From contig NC_081405.1 in the NCBI RefSeq assembly GCF_030272615.1, positions 568,601,095-568,665,094 of the forward strand: a stretch of 64,000 nucleotides of DNA, in the 5' to 3' direction. Source of the DNA: Cryptomeria japonica (lineage: Eukaryota > Streptophyta > Pinopsida > Cupressales > Cupressaceae). A program made the position numbers and the translations under genes. How positions within the stretch are numbered: position 1 is the first letter of the stretch; every line of letters begins with the position of its first letter. Positions 1 through 10,283 of the stretch are shown piece by piece. The notes below the pieces were generated by a model. It was given only the letters and a program-made list of their open reading frames with translations. It did not search any database and had not been told where the DNA came from.

Positions 1-708
1 TGGTGTCCTGATACTTCTCTACAATAGACTTAGGGATTCTTTCCCTTTCTTGCATTTGAATCTGAAATTTCTTGAAGTAACCCCATAGAGTGGCTTTCCA
101 AACCTTAGTGTCACCAATATTATACAACAATTCTCGGATTTGCACTGCCATTGGTATGTCATATGCTAATTAGACTTGACCAACTCCCGAAACTTCATTC
201 ATGACGTAGAAGAACAAGCACAAGATCAAAGTTCTATATTTGAATGGATGTTTCTTGTCTTGTTTGACCTTGGCCAAGTTCTTCATCAACTCACTCCAGA
301 GCAACTCACATAGGTCATAATTTTGTCTTCCCATATCATCTCATAAGCTGCATATATGGCAGTGCCCGATACCAAATTTTTTCTGCTGGAGTGGTGTATC
401 CTATACCCAATCACCATGGAAGCAAATCTGACATCATACTCAAAAATGTCATTTATAGTCATAGCCCTTCTATGAAACTTCAAAATGGTTGTATATGTAA
501 CAGTCTGATTCTTCACAGATTTCAAGGTAGGCAAATCATCATTTGAGCATAACCCTGTTATGGACCTAATGGATTTTTTAGTTATTTTGAATGGCTTGTT
601 CAACCACATAGACTTATTGTGTATCATGATGATCATATACCGGACCCACTTGTATTCATCAAAAATAAAAAATTTGACAAACTGCACAAAACCCTTTTCC
701 TCCAACAC
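1..708 (-). pseudogene. Degraded retroelement reading frame of unknown domain
   Basis: Downstream of gag on the minus strand, a frame open from about 708 to 286 continues past a stop near 286 and another near 170 to the window edge. The predicted protein is hydrophobic and basic, with motifs such as SITGLCSNDDLPTLKSVKNQ and FFYVMNEVSGVG. I do not recognise the domain; it is not RT, integrase or protease. It may be an extra reading frame between gag and pol, or part of gag. There is no ATG at the 5' end of the open stretch, which starts at a GTG codon, so the frame was presumably entered from upstream. Region 709-1241 between it and gag also has short degraded stretches in the same direction. 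Confidence 0.45.
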
Positions 709-1241
709 TTAGAATTTTGGTTTTATCTTGAAATTATCATCAATCAACTGCTTATTATAGAGATTCAACAAATGAGAGATTCCCAACTCCTTGATGTTGC
801 AATGAGTGTAAAACCTAACATCTTTGATATGCAGAACATTGTATGGAACTAGGGTCGAGCTCTCTCAATGATATCTATAACAATAAGTGTTTCCATTTCT
901 TAAATTTTAACTTGAAGAGTTTTACGGATAAATACCTCAACCACTAGATTAGGTTTTCGCTCAGGAAATCTTCTTGCATGCTTTGATCTTCCTTGAAAAT
1001 ATTCTTGTAGGGAGCTCTCCTCTTGTTCTCTCGAATGCAAAGTGACAAATGAAAGAGCTAAGTAATCTTTATTATTATCCACATATCTAACTTTTTGGTG
1101 TAATAAATGCACTTTGCCCTAATTCTTCTGGATACCCTGCATACACAGATAGTCTATCAAGAATTCTTTTGCGGATCTTAAAATTCGCTCATACTCTTCT
1201 AAAACTCCTTCCAAAAGATCCGTGCTATCAGAATACAACTA

Positions 1242-2523
1242 CTAACAATCTGTCAATCTTTTGGCATCATTGCTAGTAGGGGAGAAAAGGATTTGCATGA
1301 AAACTTGCCTTAAGCCAGAGTCTTCAAAATTCCCAGAGGAATTTGCAGCACCGGAATCAGGTGCGGACCCGTTTCCAGCATTTGAGTCACTCTTCTTCAC
1401 CCATGTCTTCTTCATTTTATCTCTAATCTCTTCCACATTCATTTTTCCTTTTCCCTTATCATCTTTCTGCATATTTTTTCTCTTGTCTATCGGACCCTTC
1501 CTATTGGCATTCTTTCTTCTGCAAAATCTTGCAATGTGACCGAATTTGTTGCAATTGTAGCACACAACATTTCTTTGACTAGACATGTTTCTCCCTTAAT
1601 TTCCTCTTCATCTGCACTGGTTAGTAATATGACAAAATCTACCACATTTATAACATCTAACATTCCTTCTATTGAAAGAGTTATTTGACATACTTCTGCA
1701 TTCACTTGATTTATGACCATACTTATTTCAACTAAAACATTGACCATAGAAAGATGGACCATTTTTTATTCATTCTATTTCTGCTTTGACTAGCCATATA
1801 ACCAAATTTATTGCAAATAAAATAGTTACCATTGAACTTATAAGCATTAGGTTGCCTTACCAGAGACCTTTTATCTTTGCTCTTCTAATGTTAAGAGTTA
1901 GGATTGATTTGACCAAATCCAGAGCTTTCACCTTTCTCAAATCCAAGTCCTCACTTGTGATCTTCACTCTTTTGTCTTTGCAGCAATTCATCAAGCTTAG
2001 TTGAGCTAATCTTGAACTTCTCCTTGTACTCATTTGCAGTAGCAAGTTCATCCCTAAGAATGATCATTTTCTTTTCAAGCTCTTGCCCATTGTTCTTGGA
2101 TTGTAGCAATTCAAGCTTTAATTGATCATTCTCAGAGTTAAGTCTGCAACATTCATTAAATCTATCTTTTAGGGATTGATTAAGACTCTCTTCATTCTCC
2201 GTTCTTCCTTCAATCTCCTTTGTTAGCCTCATCACTATAGATTCCATTTCATTCTTCTGGACTTCATTATCTCTAGCAAGTTTCTCATATTCTTTTATCT
2301 TCTCTTTCAAGGATTGGTCATCTATGCTTTGGCTTTCTTTTTCCTTTAGCTTATCAACAAGTTCCTTTCTCTTCTCCCTAGACTTGTCTAGTTGATCTTT
2401 CAGTGACTGAATGATATTATCAGCATCCTTCATATTCTCTTTCAATTCCTAGACTTCATCTTTGCATTGATCTAGATCCTCAAGTGCCACAATAAGCTGA
2501 TGTTGAAGACTACTGAAATCCAT
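1242..2523 (-). pseudogene. gag: Degraded gag: coiled coil followed by several CCHC zinc knuckles
   Basis: An ATG at 2523 (minus strand) opens a frame that meets one stop near 2450 and then runs to 1951 as a Lys/Glu/Leu-rich, strongly coiled-coil segment of about 165 residues. After one or more frame shifts between about 2040 and 1860, a row of zinc knuckles follows: two good CX2CX4HX4C motifs (CYKCGRFCHITNQC near 1640, CYNCNKFGHIARFC near 1550) and two decayed ones upstream (near 1815 and 1730) where Cys or His is replaced. A basic tail rich in Lys and Asn, then Ser/Gly, follows to 1242. This is the layout of a nucleic-acid-binding capsid protein. Shifts and stops make it a pseudogene. Confidence 0.72.
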
Positions 2524-2577
2524 TGAATCACCTTCCCAGATCCTCCTCAACTTGTTAAACTTCTTCCGAGGGACTAG

Positions 2578-2589
2578 GCTCTGATACCA
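2578..2589 (-). promoter_or_regulatory. Primer-binding site, initiator tRNA-Met type
   Basis: The minus strand reads TGGTATCAGAGC, the standard complement of the plant initiator tRNA-Met 3' end used for minus-strand DNA synthesis. It lies two bases inside the LTR, which fixes the element's orientation. Confidence 0.9.
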
Positions 2590-2591
2590 AT

Positions 2592-3680
2592 TGTTGGAAT
2601 CAAGGAACACTGAGAGGGAGGGGTGAATTAGTGTTCAACAATTTTTAACTTTATTAATTTGTTCTTTCAACGACTTAATGCAAATGAACAAAGGAAAGAT
2701 ACAGAAACACAACTTGCAATCAACAATAACACTATAACACCAAGATTTTATACGTGGAAAACTCGGTCAAGGGAAAAACCACGGTGGGGAGGAGACCCAC
2801 AAAATGAGTGCACTCAAATATAAAGATTACAAGGGAATGCACATGCATTTAGGCACATTGCCTAGATCTTACAACTCAAAATGAGAAGGGCTACAACCCT
2901 GAGAAGATTCACTGTCTTACAATATCTTTTACAAAAGATAATTGGAATGTTCGAACTGAAAAACAACATCTACAAATGCCAAAGTACAGTTCCGGTTAAG
3001 CACAAAACACTTAATCTTACCCTGCTCTGTTCCATTGTTCTGCAATATTCTGGAGCACAAATCCTTTACTTGTGCACGTGAAACTATGCACAATCGATCA
3101 CAAACACTTTCCACACACCCATCGATATACAAAATGATCATATCCATCGGTCTTATATATCCGCAACATGAAATTAGGTCTTCTACATGTATGTCGGCTT
3201 CAAGAACACTATACAAATATTGAAATGTGCATCCATAGTCGGCTCAATCTAAACTCCAATGTATATGCAGACCAAAAAGAATTGTCCACAGGCTTCCCAA
3301 ATGTCGGCTAAACATCCTCGATCACAAAAACAATCACCAAAATTACTCCATCAATTTCGCATGACGATCAACTATCCAAGTCAGTCATACCACTCTATTC
3401 AACCCAAAAACCTGTACACCGGATCTTCTAACTCACACAAAAATCATCACCGGAGGCTAATATTTTGGAATAAGGTACTTCAAACATCTAACTATCTTCC
3501 TCTAGCTCTACAACACAAAATATTCAACAGATTTGAAATGACAACCAAAATACAACACTTTGTCAAATGCTCTGTTCTAACTTGCTGGACTTAACCAGAT
3601 CTTCATTCCGACTTCTGGTAGGATCAGATCACACATTGCATGGATGGAATAACTAACTTGGGTTGCCATTAATGACAACA
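2592..3680 (-). repeat. 5' LTR of the minus-strand element
   Basis: The 1089-bp segment begins TGTTGGAATC and ends ATGACAACA on the plus strand, so the ends form the inverted repeat TGTTG/CAACA expected of an LTR. On its inner side the primer site begins two bases away. The inner end carries a C-rich run beside CTCTCAG (on the minus strand), also seen at the same place in the copia LTRs at 42300, 47918 and 53490. No second LTR copy is in the window, so the outer boundary rests on the terminal inverted repeat only. Confidence 0.78.
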
Positions 3681-4095
3681 ATGGATGACCTATGTAGTGT
3701 CTCTTGGCAACGATTTTTCCACCACAAAACTTTGCCAAGCTAAGAAAAAATATCTCTTAAAAATGGATGGAAGACAAGATTAAGGAAGGGTAACTCTATC
3801 CATATTGGGCATTTAGATTTGGAATGGCTTTCCGAGTGAAAATCTAGCGTCCAAGTCTATAAATAGAAAATTTGCCTACAAATGACCTAGGTACCATATT
3901 GCAACATAACCTAGGCATGGTCTGCAAAAAAAAAGAACAAGTACAAGAGGCATACGCCTTGCCCAAGCCCTCATAGCTTCAATGATCCAACCCTTACTTT
4001 CCTTGTCTATCTTGTTTGGCCCATTTATAGAACTTAGTTTCAAATGAAATTACTCTTAGGAAAAGCAAAATGACAAATCTGTTTGATTTTTCAGT
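3681..4095. other. Intergenic, nothing recognised
   Basis: AT-rich sequence between the minus-strand LTR and the segmental duplications. No coding frame, LTR end or RNA gene was recognised. The first five bases (ATGGA) would be the target duplication of the left element if its other end were visible. Confidence 0.5.
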
Positions 4096-5737
4096 AGTGT
4101 GAGGGGGGATCACATTTGATAGAGAGATAGATTAGAACTGATGCACTCTTGTGCAAAGTTGGGTCCCTTGCCCCATGTTACCTACACAATGTTATACATT
4201 TTATCATACCTTTTTTAAACCTACCATTTATCCCATCTCCCATGTTCACAAACCAATGAACATTCATCTTATCCACTTACTTAATACTCTTATGCTTATA
4301 CTTTATTTCCATGCATATACTATCTACTATGATCTAACTCATTTCCTTTTCTTGTCTTGGGTGTAATTCAAGGCTGTGGAGCCATCCTCACAATCAATCA
4401 TGAACTTGTCCCACCTAAATTTAAAATTTACACTTTATAGACTTTCCACCTTTAACACTCCCCTAGGTAGAACTAAACTCAACTTTATGTGGTATTTGTT
4501 GTGATTGTATTTAAAGGTATTCAATACATTCATTCTAATCATCAATGGAGCGAAGAAGAGAAGACATGCACATCTACACATTACGCTTTAAAAGGAATTT
4601 ATCTCTCTACAATAAGTTTATAAATGTTTGCATGACTAAAAATGTTATTTTCAATATTGTTGAAATTCAAGAAATTGATCAAACCATAAAACCCTTACAA
4701 CTTGATTATATGACAGCTAACAAAGATATTTATTATTTTAATACCATCAAACCTTATAGAGACCAACAAATACATAAAATTTATAGAGACCAACAAATAC
4801 ATAAAATTTGGAAGTACCCTGGACAAAGTTCAGGAAAGTGATCTACAAATACAGACCAAGTTGGTAGGTGTGAGACAAATAATGAGAGACAAGATCATGA
4901 TTGCAGATTAGTTTTAGACAATTAGACTCACATTGTATAAAATTAAAATAAAATCATTTTTCTAATACGATTACCAATCTGATACTAAGTGTTCATGACT
5001 TCAAGAATTACCTTGTAGACACCAAAAATTCAAAAAGTAGGAACAATGGTGCACAAAACACAGAATAAAAGAACAGGAGATGTAATTTTACGCTAAAAAC
5101 TCAATTTTCTTTACATTAAGATGTTTCATGGGGAACTAATTTGTTTGTGACTCTTAATTTCCACCTGATTCAGCAGGAGTTCCAAGGTTGCTATGAAACA
5201 AAGAAGGTATTCATATCAGACTGTAATACAATGTGAATAAACATGCACTACTTAAACATAAAAGAATTAGCTAATTCAAGATTTACACTCATAAGAGAAG
5301 AGGCGTTCATATATTCTGTATATTGAACAAAACAAAGTAGAAAGAATGAGAATGATCAACATATTTTCACATTATTTTGAACATTCTTAACAAATGACAT
5401 TCCAGGCTTCCCACATTAATATTACAAAGTTCAAAGCTTTGGCTATCTATGGAGCTCAATACCCTGAACCCCCATTTTTGTATCTACAGTATGAGTATAC
5501 TAACAAGCTAAGCTATGTGATAGTGCTCCATGAAACCATTAAGACTGAACTAGAATTCCTATGATGTGATATCTGATTGATAAAATAGACTGCATCATTG
5601 AATTCATACTTTTCAACACTTCCATTAAAATCTAAAACAGCTTACAAAACTGCATTTCTTGCCAAAATCAAGCTATTATGACGCCACCCACACCCACATG
5701 GTAATGTTTTGCCGATGATTTTATGAATTTAGGCATG

Positions 5738-5974
5738 CTATTCAGCTGATATTGTACTCTTTATACCCAGTGGTGACTTACAGCAGCTTGGCTTAGCATT
5801 ACCACTGATAAACATTGTATCATTCATCATTCTTAAACATGGTGAGAAACTCTGCATCTCTTTGCAAGGAACCCTCGCTTCCTCCCAAATATGATGTTCT
5901 TCTTCCTTTATTTTTACCACCTGCTTATGAAGACCTGGTCTTACATTAACACAACTTAAACACAAACCATCCAT
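5738..5974 (-). pseudogene. Small conserved reading frame, copy A (78 codons), function unknown
   Basis: An ATG at 5974 opens a 78-codon frame ending at TAG 5738-5740. The product is charged in the middle (VVKIKEEEHHI) and Cys-containing near both ends. The copy at 13396-13782 shares about three quarters of the residues by eye, and the only length difference inside the shared part is one whole codon, as if the frame had been under selection. The longer N-terminal part present in copy C is out of frame here and has stops between 5975 and 6147. Near the end, both copies read GGGTATAAA, which could be a splice donor, so the frame may be a first exon. I do not recognise the protein family. The local duplication could also be non-coding. 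Confidence 0.35.
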
Positions 5975-6188
5975 ACTTCAACAAAATTGAGGCTCAAGTT
6001 TTATTATGAATGGAGGAAAACAAAGAAGCAACTGTGCTTGAGATATTGTGCAGAAGAAGTAAAGTGATGTAATGAGAACCAGAGCAGAGTGCCAAACAAT
6101 GGGAGATAAAGGGGATATTCAATGATGGATTGGCGGTGGAAAGCCATTTTACGCTAAAGCTCAAAATTTTCCTTTTTAGAGATATTTT

Positions 6189-6211
6189 GACATTACAGCA
6201 ACAACGTGGCA
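6189..6211 (-). promoter_or_regulatory. Conserved upstream block with ACGT core, copy A
   Basis: Same sequence as 13824-13846 and 9331-9353, about 45 bases upstream of the ATG at 6147 (minus strand), although the frame behind that ATG is broken in this copy. Confidence 0.3.
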
Positions 6212-6997
6212 GTAGAATAGGTTAAGATATTCTGGGAAGATATTCACAGAACTAATTTGTTTCTGATACATCCTTTCCACTTGAGAATCCCAAAGTTGTT
6301 AAGGTACAACAAAATATTAAAAGGCTTTAATGGAGGCCATCAGGCCCCTCAAGCTTGAGATTTCATCATTATGTTTTCTTTTGTGACATTATATCAGGAG
6401 AGTTATAATTTTTTAAAATAGAAATCAGTAAATATATTGAACAAGTTATATAATGAGATTTTTTGGAATGAAGATTTTTTGGTGTGTGAAATCAAATCAT
6501 TTAAATGATAGAGAAGGAATTCTGAGGTAAATTAGTTATTTTTTACATATTGTTGTCCACTATTTTAATATCTCACTTACATGAAGTTTCTTATTCAATT
6601 CAATCTTTCATGATTATATTTTATTGTGTTTTCTTGATCTATATTTTTGTAGATCCTTGCTCCTAATCATGATTTTATGTCTTATTTTGGACATTTGTCC
6701 GTAGTTTTAATTCTATACTACTAGATACTGAATCCCATAAGCAACCTTTGTGTGCTCATGCTTTTAGATGGCACATTAAAAGATATATGTCTATCCATAC
6801 TTACAATGTGTTATTAGGCCACTAATAGCTGCACCACTATTTTATTGCCCATATAGAGGTAATGTATTCTTTTTTCATTGATATCATCTCTAGCCATATG
6901 CTTATACAATGTATTGTCAAGTAATTATATTCAGCAAATTGGTATTCCAATGTTTTACTCTAACATAGTTTTTCAGGTTGCTTCTTTGTTTTCACAG

Positions 6998-7018
6998 TTT
7001 CAGCAACTTCAGGATTAG
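6998..7018 (+). pseudogene. Possible last exon, copy A, shortened by 42 bases
   Basis: Follows the same TTTTCACAG acceptor as 10221-10283 but keeps only the last six codons and the stop. The missing part is a multiple of three. Confidence 0.22.
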
Positions 7019-8850
7019 GCTAATCAGCTTCAGAACAGCTGCAATATGAACCTTTCTAAAGTGCTTCAGCTAAGTAATCCATATGCCGCTCAATCAGCTT
7101 ATGTAAAGTGTCCCAATTCTATTGTAAGAACTTGTAATGTGTGCTCAGTTATGAACAACAACAATATGTACCTTTGTAAAGTGCTTCAGCTAAGTAATCC
7201 CTATGTCATTTGATGGCTCAATCAGCTTATGCAAAGTGCTCCAGTTGTTTTGTAAGAACTTGTAATGTGTGCTCATTTATGGGACATTTGCAAGGTGTTA
7301 TTTTCTTCTCTTTTGCTATCTATTGGTAGCTTATATTCTTTGTAAAATTTTCATTGCTCAATACGAAAAAAGAGGGCGAGGTTTCATCAATGTTTTATTT
7401 TGTGACATTATCAATGATCATTCATATAAGAAAAAATATTTATAGAGATGAAATTTTTAATTCTTGCTCCTAATCATGGCTTTATGACTTACTTTGGGCC
7501 TTTGCCAATAGTTTTAATTTTATAGTACTAGATACTAAATGCCCTACCAACTTTTGTGTGCTTGTTCTTTTAGATGTCATATTAGAAGATATCTAGTGTT
7601 TTCATAGGTTCTAAGTGCTTTAGGTATGAGTCAATAGCATCTGTCATAGAGAGTATGCTCTACCTCTGCTATTAGAGATATCAGAAATCAGATTGGCATG
7701 TTCTTGTGTATCTTTGATATTGGGATTAATAGTAAGAAGTCGAAGGCATTCGACTGATAGCCTCTGCCGCTATTTCCTGTAGATCTCGCTGCATCCGCGT
7801 CTGTATCCACTATAGATCTTGCTGTATCCACTACTGTTTCCTATAGATCTCATTGTATCCACTGGTCCACTTGATATACTTACAAAGTGTTATTAGGCCA
7901 CTAATAGCTGCACCACCATTTTATTGTCCATAATGGGATAATGTATTCTTTTCATTGATACCATCTCTAGCCATGTGCTTATACAATGCATTTTACATAG
8001 TGATTGAACTATATGCCGACATTTTTTCAGATTAGATGCTTATATGATTACATGATTAGATGTTCACATACCTACATGATTATATTTTGTTTATATGTTT
8101 GGATTATATTTAATTTTGATATAACATTTTCTCCTTTTTGAATAATCCCTTTTATCATATGAATACATTGAATGTTTTGAATGTGAGGGTAAAGGGGATG
8201 GAAAATTATCTTCATTAATGTTCTTATGTTTGTATGCATATTACATTAGAAGTGTTCCATAAAGAACTCATGTTTTGTAGGATCCATATAGGAAAAGGTG
8301 AACACATGATCAAATATTAACGTGGTTCATTACTTTATATGGATCATATGGTGATACCCTTTGATTGTTAAAATGTTTTCTTTACATGCACATGTTTCTG
8401 AGTGACACATACCCTGACATATATGATCGTTCAAAGATTCCTGTGCACCTCAATGTGGGAACAAGCAAAATGTAATGACGAACTTTGCACACCCATGTCA
8501 TTTTTAATTTAGTTTTGTACCTATTTTGAAGGGATCGCACATGATATAGAGACATATTTAGAAATGACACAATCTTGTGCAAAGTTGGGTTCCTTACCCT
8601 ATGTTATCTACCTATCCTTTAGACAGTTTTTTTAATGTATTTTATACACATACTTTCATATGTTCACAAATCCATAAACATTCTTCCTTTCCACTTATTT
8701 ATTCTTCCAATGCTCAAACTTACACCCATGCACATGCTATCTACTATGGTCTAACTCCCCCCCCCTTTTTTTTTGTCTCAAATGTAATATCCATAAACAT
8801 TCTTCCTTTCCACTTATTTATTCTTCCAATGCTCAAACTTACACCCTGCA

Positions 8851-9156
8851 TATTGGGGTATCTTTAAGTAGGTATCAGGCGACACTTTGAAATGACTTAT
8901 TTATTACTTTTGCACACATAACAGATCCCACAACATGCGTCGTTACTATCCAGAAGCTAGAACAATAGCTATAAACAGTTTGATCGCATATTAAAAAACA
9001 AAATCATCAAAATCTGATATATTGTTTAGAATCACTGAATACACAAACTATAACGCTTCCATTATATCATGATCCATGATCCATGATCCATGATGTAATA
9101 CCATGATCCATGATGTAATAGAAAACATTTTATAATTTTAATATTTTTAATTTGAT
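8851..9156. repeat. Dispersed repeat R3, copy 1
   Basis: Begins 'tattggggtatctttaagta' and runs through 'cccacaacatgcgtcg' to the end of 'tttaatttgat'. The same block occurs at 14801-15070. Its right part has a short tandem array of 'ccatgatccatgat' near 9065-9118, longer than in copy 2. Confidence 0.7.
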
Positions 9157-9289
9157 AGGAAAACAAAGAAGCAACTGTGCTTGAGATATTGTGCAGAAGA
9201 AGTAAAGTGATGTAATGAGAACCAGAGCAGAGTGCCAACAATGGGAGATAAAGGGGATATTTAATGATGGATTGGCGGTGGAAAGCCAT
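9157..9289 (-). pseudogene. Small conserved reading frame, copy B, only the 5' end left
   Basis: The ATG at 9289 and about 44 codons match the N-terminal part of copy C (MA[SF]HRQ..IKYPLY). At 9157 the sequence switches to the unrelated R3 block, so everything downstream, including the charged core, is missing. This is a fragment. Confidence 0.35.
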
Positions 9290-9330
9290 TTTACGGTAAA
9301 GCTCAAAATTTTCCTTTTTAGAGAAATTTT

Positions 9331-9353
9331 GACATTACAGCAACAACGTGGCA
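9331..9353 (-). promoter_or_regulatory. Conserved upstream block with ACGT core, copy B
   Basis: Same block as at 6189 and 13824, upstream of the truncated copy B frame whose ATG is at 9289. Confidence 0.3.
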
Positions 9354-10220
9354 GTAGAATAGGCTAAGCTAGTCTGGGAAGATATTCACAGAACTAATTT
9401 GTTTCTGACACAACCTTTCCACTTGAGAATCCCAAAGTTGTTAGGGCACAACAAAATATTAAAAAGCTTTAATGGAGGCCATCAGGCCCCTCAAGCTTGA
9501 GATTTCATCATTCTGTTTCATTGATTATTTATATCAGGGAAGTTATAAATTTTTTAAATAGAAATCAGTAAAGGCTTTAATGGAGGCCATCAGGCCCCTC
9601 AAGCTTGAGATTTCATCATTCTGTTTCATTGATTATTTATATCAGGGGAGTTATAAATTTTTTAAATAGAAATCAGTAAATATATTGAACAAGTTATATA
9701 ATGAGATTTATTGAAATGAAGATTTTTTTTGGTGTGTGAAATCAAATCATTTAAATGATAGAGAAGGAATTCTAAGGTAAATTAGTTATTTTTTACATAT
9801 TGTTGTACACTGTTTTATTATCTCACACATGAAGTTTTTTATTCAACTCAATCTCTTGATCTATATTTTTGTAGATCCTTGCCCCCAATCATGACTTTAT
9901 GTCTTATTTTAGACCTTTGTCCATAGTTTTAATTCTATACTACTAGATACTAAATGACATAAGCAACCTTTGTGTGCTCATGCTTTTAGATGCCACATTA
10001 AAAGATATATGTCTATCCATAGTTACAATGTGTTATTAGGCCACTGATAGCTGCACCACTATTTTATTGCTCATATAGAGGTAATGTATTCTTTTTTCAT
10101 TGATATCATCTCTAGTCATATGCTTATACAATGTATTGTCAAGCAATTATTTTTCAGGAAATTGGCATTCAAATGTTTTATTCTAACATAGTTTTCCAGG
10201 TTGCTTCTTTGTTTTCACAG

Positions 10221-10283
10221 TTTCCAGACTTAGCCAAGAACAATGTTTTGGTTATGACAGAGCTTCAACAACTTCAGGATTAG
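10221..10283 (+). pseudogene. Possible last exon of a duplicated host gene, copy B
   Basis: A good splice-acceptor context (pyrimidine-rich tract ending TTTTCACAG at 10220) is followed by 20 codons and TAG at 10281-10283. The peptide begins FPDLAKNN and ends ELQQLQD. Unit A has the same acceptor at 6997, but its exon (6998-7018) lacks 42 bases, which is 14 whole codons. The remaining exons of such a gene were not found upstream, so this may be a fragment carried by the duplication. The identity is not recognised. Confidence 0.28.

Larger units (their letters stand above)
1..3680 (-). mobile_element. LTR retrotransposon, 5' part, minus strand, cut by window edge
   Basis: Read on the minus strand, an LTR (2592-3680) is followed by a primer-binding site (2578-2589), a gag-like coiled-coil and zinc-knuckle region (about 2523-1242) and a further degraded reading frame down to position 1. 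Integrase, RT and RNase H are not seen; they may lie left of the window, or the element may lack them. The TGGTATCAGAGC primer site is typical of Ty1/copia elements in plants, so copia is the likely superfamily, but without pol this is inference. The reading frames carry stops and shifts, so this copy looks inactive. The 3' LTR and one target duplication lie outside the window. Confidence 0.8.
4096..8525. repeat. Segmental duplication, unit A
   Basis: This stretch has three recognisable parts: about 4096-5980, about 6014-6340 (upstream region of the small minus-strand frame) and about 6340-8525. The first part recurs in diverged form at 11790-13640. The second and third recur closely at 9157-11789. 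Landmarks include 'cttgtgcaaagttggg' at 4150, 8575 and 11840, and 'ggccatcaggcccctcaagc' at 6337, 9479 and 9586. It also contains short tandem repeats, for example near 4756-4808, 7060-7280 (period about 120) and 7770-7865 (copies of 'tagatctcgctg' and variants). Boundaries are approximate. Confidence 0.7.
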
